A DNA stretch of 32,613 nt, taken from positions 284,282-316,894 of the forward strand of contig NW_003156733.1 in the NCBI RefSeq assembly GCF_000003605.2, written 5' to 3'. Positions 1-12,904 of the stretch are shown piece by piece. The position numbers and the translations under genes were made by a program. Numbering within the stretch: the first letter of the stretch is position 1; the number at the start of each line of letters is the position of its first letter. This DNA is from Saccoglossus kowalevskii. Its lineage: Eukaryota > Hemichordata > Enteropneusta > Harrimaniidae. The notes beneath the pieces are model-generated. The model was not told where the DNA came from. It searched no databases and worked only from the letters and a program-made list of their open reading frames with translations.

Positions 1-3000
1 TATTAAAGTAAAAAAAGAACAGGACAGGCTGCGATTTACCAGAACAATCTGCGGTTTGTTTTGTGTACCCGGTGATTTCTCCGAAGTACAGTCTGTCACT
101 ACGAGGAACGAGTTAATCGAGTCATCCGTAGCGCATCGTCACGGTCGCGACTATTAAAACGACCCAGATGCCTCATTTTGTCACGCTTCGTTAGTTTTCG
201 GTAATATACACCCGGGAATGCGAGAGACAACACAACCCTTTCTCACGGGATACTCAGACCAAATGTTATACGACTATCCACCGCTGAGCGTTATCTAACG
301 CTAGCATGGTTCACACCCGAACCTCCGGTACGAGTAGCTGCGTCAGATTAACATCTGCGCGGGACATATCTTATATTAGTTGTTAGTTCATGTGTACATT
401 TAATGTGAACTATATACATAACAATTTAATACAAAAAGAAAACTCACTCAAAGATCAAACGCACACATTCACCGTACCAAATTGTATATGGAGCCTGCAA
501 TAATTGTGTGCTTTAAATAGTCGCTAAATTTAGAATTGTTGACATTTGAATCTGCAAGCAAGTCGTCGAATAAACCATGTGTCTCAAGTTCTATGGCACA
601 CAATTGTAAAGCAAAGGTGGTGACTTGATGATGAAATATGACCAGACGTCTATTTGAAAAGCGGGTCGTACCGTGTTCAGGGCTTCGAGTGATATACTAA
701 GCTGTACTGAAGGCCAGTTTTACGAGTAGCGTATATTGCAAGCAGACTTTTGCATAATAATTAATGATCAAAAAAAAAAAAATAATATTTCAAACTCAAA
801 AGGTTTATAATTGTATATCGATATTAACTATACGTTGAATGTTATGGAACCGAGTCGACAAATATGACACAAAACGCGCTGAATCAAACAATGTTTACGA
901 CTCGTTGATCCATTATAAAAAAATGCATTTATCGTGTAATTTGTCACCGATACTAATTTAGTAGAGTATACTACAGTATTCGACGGACGCTGCAGACTGG
1001 TGTTCACCTACTTTAGACATGCGATCGACATTTTGCCAAATACCAAAACAATTTTTGTCTACTCAAAACGTTCATTTGAATAATTTATGAATCAGATTAT
1101 AAAGATAACTCTTTTTTTTATTGCATACACAAATACTTGATGTATACGAAACTGGTGCGTATATTCAAAATCCTGTGATTGATTTCACAATCTTCGCGGC
1201 ATGAAATATCTCAGGGACACGCATTTATTCAAGCCTGTATGAGTTATAACAATTTTGTATTCAGGATCAGCGACGTCCCATCGACTTAAATCCGTCGATC
1301 GAGATATCAAGTCATTTGCATTCTGACGTTTTATATAATTTGACTTTTAGTCTGCAAATATAGTAGTTGTTTTATTCATACGATGCATGTTAAAGAAAGG
1401 TTGGATTAAAATACGAATGTAGTAGTAATATGATCGCGAATTGATTTTAGCTATATTAATGTATCATTTATTTCTGCATACTATTTTGAAATTGCCTAAG
1501 AATCTCCTGCTTTGTAATTTAAAATTAGTTTTTTTTGTACCGTTAATTATTATTTGAATTTATGGATTTTACCTGATCTATTACAGCATCGTTTCCCGTG
1601 TGATTGTCATAAAATCTATGCACTATGACAACTGTCCACGATCTCAGAAACGTATCCAGAATGTTTTGCGTAAACTACCACAACGCTCGAGAAGTGTCGT
1701 CGGTTTTATCCACGATGAGATGGTATTTTATTTATCATTAACGTTTTTCAAAAAAATGGGAAAACATCTTATTAATCAGCCCAAATACAAACATAGTTGT
1801 CGTGTTATATGTGGACAAATTCTGTCCAGCAATCACGAGTGAAGAGGGGTATGCAATGTGCTTGTCCTCAGTATCTGATTTTGTTCTCTTAGATTTGCAT
1901 CTCAGTAGATACAATACGTTTGTTAATACACGTGTTTTGAAAGTGGCGCCCGCTAGCAATAAATTGTCTACGTGACGTAAATAGAAATCCGTTCCCCGAC
2001 CCCGACGGTTGAATAAGATAGCCCACAGAGAAACGTGCAGAGTTAAAAGTTACTACTTCTACTCACACCATGATAGTGTTGAAAGTAACATTTTTTCCAC
2101 AGGAATCCCGGTATTATGTTAAATGGGTCTAGCATGTATGAGGAATCTCCCAAGCATGGTAGCAAATATATTGATACTCGTTTAATGAAAATGTATATGA
2201 ACTGCACACGTACCACTGAATGCGTTGTTGATATCGCTACCGTAGTTGTAATCATAGTTAACACTTGTATTTACGTTGCTAAAATTACACGCACAGTTTT
2301 TACAATGTCAATTCTTGTTATTAACATCGGGAAATCGCTGTCAGTGAGAATGTATTACTACGAACCCTCTACGTAGATTGTTATTGCCATGTTAATTGTT
2401 AATAATTCTACCGGAAGCGCGACCACTGAGTTAATTATTCTTCACGATAATATATGCAATATTAATTAGCCTAATTTGTATATTAATCAGAGATCGTAAT
2501 ATTTGAATAACTGGATGTTTGTATAGAGAAGTTGTAAGTTTCAGAATCAACTCGAGTGTACAGCTAGCGGCTTCTACCCTGTAAAAGCGGCGACAACGCG
2601 AAATGTTAACTGAACAGCTGGTTACTCCAAAACACTAATGTTCTAACATCATTTCGTAATGTACATACTCACAAACAGAACGCTGTGTCATTTGCCTTCA
2701 TTAATAATTTATTACATATCACGTGATATTGAGGACCTAATTTGCATTGTTCATCCAACCGAATCCGAGATAGCTCTTATATTAGATAATTGTTACAACT
2801 GTTACAGTAGATGTAACTGCATACAATAAGGTTACACATGATACACAGTCTAGTTTACATTGCCAACAATGCAGCCGACAGGAGAACAAGTGAAGTGTGT
2901 GTCACTTTTAATCAACGGTAGGCACAAATGTATCCCGAGTTTATTGTGGGTTAAATAGCAGTGAGACATGCACGAATTAATAATTATACCCGTTTTGTTC

Positions 3001-6000
3001 ACAATTGTAGTACAGTGTATAAGTACAGAAGGCGTGCGTAGGTTCACGTCAGTGTGTAATTACATCTAGCTGGTAAATAGTGACACGGTACATTTTCGAG
3101 AATCGTCAACATGTCTCACATCTGCGTCAAAAAAAAATGCAGTATTTCCAACTAAAATTTAGTATATCCAGAGATGACGATCAGTGTTATCTATAATAAT
3201 CACTAATTTGAACTAACAGTTTCACTATCAGTTTTCCTTATTTTAGTCTAAGTTTTGCTTCTAAGACATTGGATGTACAGTCCATATATTACCTACACTA
3301 CGGGATACTACACCGTGAATACGTTGAAGCTCACGGATGGGAAATGCCTTTTGATAAACAAATGTCAAAGCACCATTTTCTTTCATATCAAACATAACAA
3401 CGCAAAACATGTTGTTAGAATAACCACAATAACGTACTTGACAGGTGGTTGACCCTGGATGACCTCTATTGCATTCTTGTTATTATCACGAAATTTGAGC
3501 GAATCCTAGGAGAACGTACGCGTCATTACAGGGGAAACTGACTGATTAGTCGTATTACAAAATCAAGCATAAAGGTAAACAAACAGCCAAGCATGCCGAA
3601 TATCTACGCCATACCATAACCATGTCTGTTGCAACAGTGCAATTCAGTGATATAAGCAGTGCAATAATGTTCCACACCCCTAATGTCATGTACTAAAGAT
3701 TACGGAAATTTGTTTGAACCATGCAAGCAGATTTGCTATCACAAATTAGCTTCATATGTTGATGGTTTTATTATTTATCATTAGGAATTTTATAAATTCA
3801 ATATTTCTTGTACTTCCAGACGTTGGTTAAAATTGGCGTGAGATATAGCTCGATATATTTAAAATTGTATTTCAAATTCTTCCAGCCATAACGTCTTTGC
3901 GCACAGAAATGCGTTTCACTTAATTTTCTGGCGATTTTTCACAGATTGTTGTTTCAATTGACGAAAAAATTAGTAACTACTATTATGTTTTCCCCCATGA
4001 AAGCATACCCGAATTTGTGAAAAGTGTGATGGATCTAAAACTAACTATATTTCCGAATCGCAATAGGGTAAATTTATACTAACTGTAATCGATATTCAGG
4101 TACGGCAATTTTTTATGAAAATGTGCCAGAACGCTCTACGGTCGTTCTAATAACATTTATGTGCTAGTTTTTAATTTTCTAGAAGCTTTGATATGACTAA
4201 ATTAATGGGATAAAAATTCGGCCTTACAAAATGAGATTTATTGAACTCGTGTAGTGATTTTTAAATAAAAATAATACACTAGTTTAATGAGTCTGACATT
4301 GTAGAGTCTCTCAAAAGATATCCATTATTCATATCACAGATTTAAGTGGAATAGTTCATTATAAATTACATTTTCAAAATATTAGAAACTTATTCAATGG
4401 CAGAAACTGGTGGATAATTTAATTACTAATCTCAATAGTTCGAAATCCGAAGCCTCGTGTCGACTGTGCGGAAATACTACGTACAATTCATACCGCGATG
4501 ATAGATATCGAACCATTACACAAATTATATAGGCGTTTCATCCGGTATGCGGCAAATGTTGTTTTGTTCGCGACATGACTCAACATGCCATTCAGCAGTC
4601 AACTTGTCGCTCAAATTAGAACTCCACATCATTTACAGAAATCCAGACTGAACGTTATTTACGCAGCATTTCACAACTGTTCATTGATGGAAAGAAATGG
4701 GGAGAATTATTTTAATTCTGGAAAACGCATTAATCATATTGCTAAATTTGTTGTAGACTAACAAAAAACGTCAATACATTTAAATGATACATAACATTCG
4801 AGTGTGTCAAATACTTCCTAAACATAATTTTGGCGTAGAGGAAAATGACAGCTGTCTGTCCAATTACTTGTATGAGTAAACGTTTTGTTGAAGAGAAATA
4901 AGGCATTTTATGAGAAAATGGATAGGCGAAAATATAAAATAAATGATATAAATATATTTAAGTATTTAAAAAAAAACGTATTTTTTTTATTCTACACGTG
5001 CTAGTCTGTTGATACATTATCTGTACAGCTGTGAATAACGCGACATTGATATGACTGCAGATAATTAGTCAAGTTTAATTAGCAAAAATAAATTACTAAG
5101 CGAATATGAATTAATCGTGCGAGTTGTTAGTTTGACGAGAAACGTGAACAACAATGACATCAACAACCCGAAACATGGGTTTGCATCATTTCAGACATCA
5201 TTCAACATTAAATCATTAATTTCCACTAAATCAGTTGGAATTTTAACAGAGGTGGATCGTTATTATATACAGATCAATATAAATAATACTCATGCAACTT
5301 GATATGTTATGTCTGTATACTGGGGTACTGGAAAGAATGACATGAGGTGTATTATGTTTGTTATGATGGATGAAGAGGAATCACAAAATATGTTATCTGA
5401 AAGTCATGGGATACATTTTGGTTGCGCGCGTTTGTAATCTAATCATCAATGGACTCCGGTCTGCTGTTAAGTATAGTCTAGATTTAGAATTGTTAGATGC
5501 GGTTTATTTGACACGGATGAGATTGAAAAGAATTGAAACCTACTACTGGATTCTGATTGATGAGATCCAGAATAGAGTCGTCGACGACGGACCTTGCATT
5601 TACATTATTGTTTCCTTCACAGTACACAAAGTAATTTGAGACACATACATATGCAATACTTAAACGGCTTTCTCTAGATATTCGGGTCAAGAGTTTATTG
5701 CGAATAGTGGTAAATTGTTGGTTATTTCCGTAAATTCGTGTGTGATTGAGTTGTTTGCGTCTCAAGACGTCATCAAGTCAATGCAATTATGCGTGGGCAT
5801 TTTTTTTGCTCGGCGACTTGGGAGTGAAGGAGTTTATTGAACAACTCGAAATGTCTATAATATCCTGTTTTTTTGTGTGTACGGATTTTCGGGTCTTTCA
5901 AATATGGATGTGTAAGGCGAGTTATTTGCTTCGAAACAGCGATGCATGCCGGGATTTGGGCTTGCCTAGCTTAGTTTCTACCCGTGTTATAAGTCAACAA

Positions 6001-6955
6001 TACTATTAGCCGGCTAGGCATCTATTCTAGACACTTGCCATTGCCAAACTATAAGGTCTATATGTAGTGAAAATATTCGAATTGTTTCAGGTGAAGTAAT
6101 GTTGGTTTGTACATCTTACAATTTACAAACTTGGACTTACTTGGTAATCTGTCTGCATTTATGTTTTTTTTTTACTTTTTTGCTGTTTTTCTTTTTCCCC
6201 CAGTAAATATATTATATAATCATCGAGGATTTAAACTGATTATAAATTTCATTTTATATTGAGCGCAACTTCTCTGATTATTCTGATGAATAATCAAATG
6301 TTATCTAAATCTTCGCTTCAATTTACCTTATAGCATATTATTGAAGGGAATTGTCGTTTCTTTTTTATTTCTTGAAGTTCTGTATTATTTTTGTTTATGA
6401 GTAATAAAAACAAACTATAAGGTCAAAATCGCATGACTAGAAAAAACTATCCGAATTCAGAACTCAAAATGCAAAAACTCGAAAGTTGTCCCTTGCTCGA
6501 CATGTAATTGCCGCCAGTCGTCCATTTTAAAACCCGATTGATTGATTCACTGTAATGGGATGAAACGCTCTAATTGGTGCGTTTGCAACGCACTGAAGCA
6601 TAACATTACGCAATATGGCGTCTACCTGTCACAATATTATACTGCATTACATGGCAAGTCATCCAATGCAATTGTTGTATTTACAGGTGTGCACACAAAA
6701 TGCAGCGATTGGGCGACATCAATAGAACGTGCTAGACCAACTACCAAGTTAAGATGCTATTGACGTATAAAATCTCAAACATTGCACTCTTCACGCACGG
6801 TGTCTTCCATCGTTCAAATATTTAACTTCCCTGATTCATGACTGATACACAATGTCAATGTCTGAACGATTGCATCTTACTCGTTCGGTGTGCTATGATA
6901 CGCAACACAGTAATCTCTGACGACAGTCAGTCGTATGTGGCTGGGGGTATTGATA
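1..6955. other. Non-coding stretch, no gene supported
   Basis: I find no supportable gene here. Open frames reach only about 60-90 codons, as expected by chance in DNA of this composition. The first 360 bases are visibly richer in G+C and CpG than what follows, but have no long open frame on either strand. The segment contains an A13 run at 770-782, a TCACGTGA palindrome at 2719-2726 and short AT-rich runs. It could be intergenic or intronic. Confidence 0.6.
770..782 (+). repeat. A13 homopolymer
   Basis: An uninterrupted run of 13 A. No retroelement-like sequence lies directly upstream and no target duplication is evident, so it is probably simple slippage rather than a retroposon tail. Confidence 0.8.
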
Positions 6956-7144
6956 CAGAGGCGGCGTAACGAAATTTTGCATGGAGACGGGGGCGAGATC
7001 TGGTCACCTAAACTTGTGCCGAAGGTGCGACCTTACTAGGGGGTCCGGGTGCATGCTTCTCCTTAAAAAAATAATCTAAACCCTCTGAAACTCTATTGCA
7101 TGCGGTTACCCGCCTCTGCCCAACCCCCTGTGCTTCCGTCACTG
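6956..7144 (+). mobile_element. MITE-like non-autonomous DNA element, degenerate
   Basis: A 189-bp GC-rich block sits in AT-rich DNA. It begins CAGAGGCGGCGTAACG and ends TGCTTCCGTCACTG, so the ends run CAG...CTG and form a short, imperfect terminal inverted repeat (about 9 of 15 positions). The pentamer TGATA lies immediately before the first base (6951-6955) and again immediately after the last (7145-7149), as a target-site duplication would. The interior is rich in G and C runs and contains GGGGGTCCGGGTGCATGC, a style I associate with small dispersed elements in marine invertebrates. The CAGAGGCGG start resembles hAT termini, but hAT elements normally give 8-bp duplications and only 5 bp match here. 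There is no coding capacity, so any transposase would act in trans. The family assignment is open. Confidence 0.55.
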
Positions 7145-8379
7145 TGATATTATATAAATCCGAATTATTATAATCCGAATTATATAAAAAAAAATGTTAT
7201 TTGATCTCACTTGGATCCAAATGTATGTCCAGTCGCGTTACTGTAATGGGAATCACTAGGAAATCTAATTTATGTCACGGAATCATCGGTAGACATTCCC
7301 TGACATTCGTTATGAAGATTTCGATTTGGCTCTACCAAAACAACACAAATCACTGAATCGTTGCTTTCTGGTAAGATACAGAGTTTTATGTTGTTTATTT
7401 CTCCGGGAGGGGGTCTCTACAATCTACACAGACGATGAAACGGCCGATACGTGCTGAACTGAGATGAACGAAGAGCCCATTAACCAAAAACGATTATCGG
7501 TAGAAAGCCGTATCGCTCTATGCTATCAGATCTTCTTCTGTATACGCGGAATTTATTTTGCTTATACGACACTACTTTCGACTAATCTGATGAGGCTTTT
7601 TTTCTCGAAAAGACGATGATTTATAATATGTACATTGTTATAGTAAAACTCAACTCGGGTGACGTTCATTTGAATCACATAGAAGGACTTAGCTGAAGTG
7701 TCTTGTATAGATTCATCGAGTTTATATATTAAAATCACAATGTATATGAGACAGGTATCACGAACAAAGTAGGAAGAAGGAGGAACGCTACGAAAATTCA
7801 TCGATTTTTTTTCTATCCAGTCAAATAGCATTTCACAACAATGTATTCACAAAATACTCCATATTGATAGAATGCCACATAGAACGGTTTGGTCTATTGA
7901 AAAATAACGGTATAAAATAATTGAAGGAACTAAATATCCGGTATGTAAATTTCTTATAGACTTCTAATAATAATTCCCCTCTTATTACTATTTTTATGAG
8001 ATTTCATTTTACTTCGTATTATTTCATCCTAGTTATTGCATACTCCTGGTTAGCTCGACTATTTAATTTAATTGAATTTAAATGAATCGTATTGCTAGTT
8101 GAATCACTTTGAGAATGAATCGTCGCAATAGTCGCGTTTGTGATATTTCCGTGTCAAGTTACCAATTAACACAGGCCACCATCTACTCGCACACTACACG
8201 CGCACGTTTTCAATTATAGAGAGTGAGCGTGAGTGAGTGCAGTCCTTACCATACTAGTTTCGGAAATTGAATCGAAGCTACATACATATATATTACAGAA
8301 AACTGTCACCGGAGCACCTGTAATAGAAACAGAAATTCATTTGTGATTACAGTTTGAATACATTCATGCGCGAGCAGAA

Positions 8380-8718
8380 ATGATATTCAGCACAAGTATT
8401 TTGCTCATTGATTTACGATCAACCCGGTCATGCGCATTCGATCGTGTTCATTATGTATTCACCCGAATGCCAATACAGGCCGTGGCCATTGATTCGAGTG
8501 TTAAGACAGCGCCTGGGACTTTACAATTCAGCATCGATATCAGAGACAGGAAATTGTTAATATCCCACGCTCGGAACGCATTCAGTCAAAATACACGAAT
8601 AAGGACTTGCGCGCTTCAATTTGCAAGGATGTCACAAATGGCATCGCTATGGAAACGCTTTACCAATTCATATTTGACATCTGTTCGAATTAGATGGATT
8701 ACAATTGCGCAATTCTAA
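8380..8718 (+). CDS. Open reading frame of 112 codons, probably not a gene
   Basis: An ATG-initiated frame of 112 codons ending in TAA, starting MIFSTSILLIDLRS. The local sequence is somewhat richer in G+C than its surroundings, which lengthens chance ORFs. I see no domain, no signal peptide with a convincing cleavage site, no coiled coil and no convincing splice context. At an estimated 7% stop frequency per codon, about one frame this long is expected by chance in the window. It is listed only because it is the longest non-repetitive ATG frame in the left half. Confidence 0.1.
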   Translation: MIFSTSILLIDLRSTRSCAFDRVHYVFTRMPIQAVAIDSSVKTAPGTLQFSIDIRDRKLLISHARNAFSQNTRIRTCALQFARMSQMASLWKRFTNSYLTSVRIRWITIAQF

Positions 8719-8768
8719 ACATTTTTTTTTATACATACAAACTTTCAATTTATTTGCGTTTTCGTATA

Positions 8769-8799
8769 ACGTTGCTATGGATGCACTACGCAGCAACGT
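8769..8799. promoter_or_regulatory. Inverted pair of RFX-like half-sites
   Basis: ACGTTGCT (8769-8776) and its exact reverse complement AGCAACGT (8792-8799) flank a 15-bp spacer. The left arm continues as GTTGCTATGG, which matches the left half of the metazoan X-box bound by RFX factors. A full X-box has a spacer of 0-3 bp, so this is two half-sites rather than a canonical site. No gene start can be placed next to it. Confidence 0.25.
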
Positions 8800-9175
8800 G
8801 AGAATACTGTACAGATACACTCTTCATAACTTAGCCAAGTACAATGAAATACTCATGTAAACATATAAATCAACAGCGATTTTAAGACCATGATTTGCGA
8901 TATTGAAAGCCAAACGACTGAATTAAGGTATGCAGAATACCGGTTAATCCATCGGCAGTATGCGGACGCTTGGTGGAAATTTAGCTATAATTCGTCCAGG
9001 TGTTTTTGATAGATTTAATAGTCCGTTTTTAATATAAAGTGATTCACGACGCATACATTATCGATACTTTACCTCCGCAAGTTCAGCTATAAGCGAAAGC
9101 ATGTTTCGGTGAGCCATGTTGATTTAATAGAACGCTGGAAAGCCAGGGGTATTTGGTTTAGCCAGTTTCTTTTTC

Positions 9176-9187
9176 GGGGGGGGGGGG
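9176..9187 (+). repeat. G12 homopolymer
   Basis: Twelve consecutive G following TTTTTC. Such a run is rare in DNA this AT-rich and is prone to length variation and sequencing error. It could fold into a G-quadruplex, but four separate G tracts are not present. Confidence 0.85.
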
Positions 9188-10322
9188 CAGTGATAAAATT
9201 TAGATAAAAAAATGCCAGAATTCCACCAACACGTTTCTCTGAGAATACAGAAGTTCAAAAACTCTATGTTACATTAAGTTACATCTCATTTGTTATCTTC
9301 ACCATGAAAATAAACTCTGAGACGCACTGAATGGCCGCCGAAATCTCTTAGAGAGCGAGAGAACCACGAGACTTGTATTTCTTCCTTTGAAATCTTGTTC
9401 AATTTTCTCACATTATTGCGTCTACTGTTCAATCATCTAGTTAACCAAGTTATATGGAATGACAATGGAAGCGATGATAAAAAGAATAATATTTGAGGGG
9501 CTCTCTCACTATTTTGATTTTTAGTATTTCATCACAGTCACGAGAAATATTCTTAATGTAAAATAAAGTCTACACTTATCTCAACTATAATGTCATTTGT
9601 TTTGATGAATCATTCTGTCAGTTCTTTATAAACATGGTAGATAAAGTAATCGTATTTCAGGTGACAATCTTACTGTTTTAAACGTAAAAAATAGTTCTCG
9701 CATATTTTAGTAGTTATAAGTTATTGTGAAGACTTATGTGCAAATTCATCTAAAATTAGCCCTATGCACATGCGTAGTAGCATCCATGGATGTGTCAATC
9801 ATGCAAATTTAATTACACTAAATTATCTTCAATGGTTATAAAATATTAAAATGAGTAACGTCACACAATATTTCCTAACTATATATCCTCACAAGATATA
9901 TCCGGCTGCACTGTTAGTGTACGGAAACCTGGTATCTTTGAGACAGCGGATACCAACCAGTATACGGCGGATATTGTAAGGCAATACTCCCGCAATGATC
10001 ATCAACGGACGCTACATCATTTGAAGTCAACTGAATCGATATACGGTACAAAATCAAAGCCCCTTGGAATATGCAGAATATGCCTCTAGCGTCAACAAAA
10101 ATAAGATTAATTTTTAAATGTCATGTATATTTAGTGGAGGCGACTTGATCACGTATGCTACTGCTAGATATTGAAAGGCAATTCCAAATTGATAAACTTG
10201 CTGATATGACATTTGTAAGCGCAGAATACGGGATGATAAGATCCCCCCCTACTCCGGGCAAACGACGTTGCATCTGTCTTCAAATGTGAAATTCCTTATG
10301 ATATTATCTGCAAATTAATACA

Positions 10323-10390
10323 GCGCATGCGTTTGGTGTTGATATTAAGCCTCCCATAGCAACGGTGACGTCCGAGCCCAGAGATTGGTT
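10323..10390. promoter_or_regulatory. Promoter-like motif cluster (NRF1, RFX, CRE, CCAAT)
   Basis: Four motifs known from metazoan housekeeping and ciliary promoters fall within 68 bp. GCGCATGCG (10323-10331) is a near-complete NRF1 palindrome. CCATAGCAAC (10354-10363) is a perfect right X-box half plus CC. TGACGTCC (10366-10373) matches seven of eight bases of a CRE/ATF site. ATTGGTT (10384-10390) is an inverted CCAAT box of NF-Y type. X-box, CRE and CCAAT appear in the order X1-X2-Y seen in MHC class II-type promoters, but with a shorter X-to-Y spacing. No first exon can be assigned on either side, so the promoter reading is inference. Confidence 0.35.
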
Positions 10391-10399
10391 CATGATCAA

Positions 10400-12900
10400 T
10401 TTGAAGAACAACTATATTGTAATGCATATCTCTTGTTCACCCCTGTCTGATGTCCAATGGTAATTTGGTACTTTGAAACGCTGATGAGTTGCTGTAAATT
10501 ATGCATAGAGATGAGTCCGATTACCCACGACACACTTAGGCTTTTAAAATAGTTCAGTAGCATGGTGGAACTTATTAGCAGGGATTGAACCTGAGAGAAG
10601 GTCGACACGGTATATTACAACTTACACTGCGGTAAAGGGATGCTACTACGTAATTGGCATTATGAATAACAGCCGCTGTTGTGTTATGAGAACTGATCTT
10701 TTCTATTTTTAGTTCACGTTACACTATCGTATCAATGAACATAATGAAATTAAGCTCGCTGTGCAAACACATTCGCGTAGTGATGCGCGCTCACTTTTGG
10801 TCTCTGACGTCTTCGAAATCTAACATAAGTAACTTATCGCACTGAAAAAAAAAACATGGCAGTTTAAACCATGCCTTCGAAGATGAGAAAAGCCAAGTGT
10901 ACTCTGACCTTTGCAACCAAATCTCTATATCATCAAAGAGTGAACATCGATTAAATTCACCAAGAAAACCACCAAAAACGTACAGATTTAAGTCGGTCAA
11001 ATGAGTATTGGAACATTATTTGATGTCTATATTTAGTTTCTCGGACTAGTTGAACTTTACCGAGGTGTCGATGTTTGATTGTCCGACATTTGAATATCGT
11101 TAGAATATTGATTTATCTACATACGAGACAGATGGTATTGAATTTCTAAAGTACGTGCTTCGCGCCTGTACCTCGCATGAGACATTGTAAATCAAGCCTC
11201 GAATTGCCCTGTATGACAGTTTCCAGTTCGCAAACTACCCATAACACACAGGAAGAGTACCGTGTCGATAAATTGACAGCCAAAGTAGACTTACATGTTA
11301 TGCGGATATTTGAAAACCTATAAGAGTGCGGCTGAGCAATACTAAAAAAAATACCCCATTGTTTGTATGTTTATGAGTAATTGACATAATTAGCCAATTA
11401 ATACAGCCAACAGTTAAATTAACACGTGACTGAGAGTGAAACAAATTCACGCGTAATTCTCAAATGTATGAGATGTTTTTAGATATCTAATTTTACATCG
11501 TTAGCACAACTATGGGTAGATCGTATCGGATGACTAGATAGCGTTCCTGGCGAATGTAAGGCTTTATGAGATATGTATATCAAATCTGGAATTACTCGGT
11601 ATGAATGTATTTGGCTCTCATCGGCGCTTATTTTTTTTATAGCACTATATAATATGTAATCGTTAACTGTGCCGCTAAGAATAGACAAATACTGTGAATA
11701 TTTGAACACAGCCAATATTTTGTTGAGAAGCGGCGGGTCAGTGATTATTATTATAACTGCTAAAACGAGTAGTCGAATTGCAAAATAACACCATAGAACG
11801 AAAATTTACATTTGAAAAATATATAATAACTTTTTAAATATTCGCAAATCTTCAGATTAAAGTATCGATGAGGTACTAAATTCGAATTCGTCAGTTTTCC
11901 TTCTTTTTTCCTTCCAAGACACGTATAAACCGAACTAATTGTTTGATAATTAGCTACGGTTTGCATTTCGCTGCGATAGTCACGTGATAATCACCCCCCC
12001 CATTCACACACAGACCCACTCAGCGAAGTAGTATTTAACAAGCTGACATAGTACTAACAGAAATAGGACTACTTTGTAATACATTCCCGAATGATTTTAT
12101 CTTTGAAAGCATTATTGTTTGTATCCCCAGTCATTATAAAACACCCCGAGTTATTTTAAACAAGTATAAAAACTACATAGACGTAAAGTAAATTGTTTTA
12201 CGTTTTATATTAAACAAATTACTCGCACAATTACCCGTCTAACAGTTGATTGTTGAAACTTAATCACTTGATGATTGTTCCCTCATCGGCTAATCAGCAT
12301 TTAACGAGATATTTTAATGAGATGAGTAAGTAAATAAACCGTAAAGATTTTGTGTCCCGCAAATAATGCTCAATTCTCTCTCATCACATTGCATACACTG
12401 CCTCTAATACTATAGTTATGTAAGTCAAAGGAACAGTGCACGCCATGGTGAAAGCGAATTTAAAACTAGTATTGTAAATATATCATATATATATAAAGTT
12501 TTCTGAGAGCAATTACAGACAAGTTGAGAACAGTGTTTATAAAGACCCAATCATCCACAATGAATTACTCTATTCAGACCAGGCGCTATAGATCCAATTA
12601 TAAACTAACTAGTCTCAGAGTATCTTTGCGAGAATGTGGCTTTAATAATTGAAACATCTTTAAACGTTTTAGAAACATATCCAAACTGGTGTAATCAAAA
12701 CAACATTATTTGACATTACCAGGAGGGTTTAGATAGATGTTAGGGAAGTGGCCGGTGAGATATAACTAATTGCCGAAAAATATTTTTTTTTAAACAAAAT
12801 TCACACTTTGTATACGACTTTTTTAATAAGTCAAGTGATATCATAAACAGAGCTATATCCCACAAAATGAAACATCCAACGAATAATAGGTGATTTTCCG
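10400..12900. other. Non-coding stretch, no gene supported
   Basis: Only chance-length frames (60-80 codons, mostly minus strand) without recognisable domains. Contains a TCACGTGA palindrome at 11980-11987 followed by a C8 run at 11994-12001, and many AT-rich tracts. No larger repeat was found by eye. Confidence 0.55.
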
Positions 12901-12904
12901 TACA

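Larger units (their letters stand above)
7150..10322. other. Non-coding stretch, no gene supported
   Basis: No gene can be defended. The longest frame is a 112-codon plus-strand ORF (listed separately), of a length expected by chance. The stretch also holds an imperfectly repeated ATCCGAATTAT-type motif just after 7150, inverted RFX-like half-sites at 8769-8799, a site at 9330 related to a hairpin near 22.8 kb, and a G12 run at 9176-9187. Confidence 0.55.

Noticed and set aside
5370-6009. Overlapping 87-90 codon frames on both strands
   Set aside because: Mutually overlapping, unrecognisable, and no better than random for this base composition.
6046-6425. Shared 13-mer AAACTATAAGGTC at two places
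   Set aside because: About twenty 13-base coincidences are expected in a 32-kb AT-rich window.
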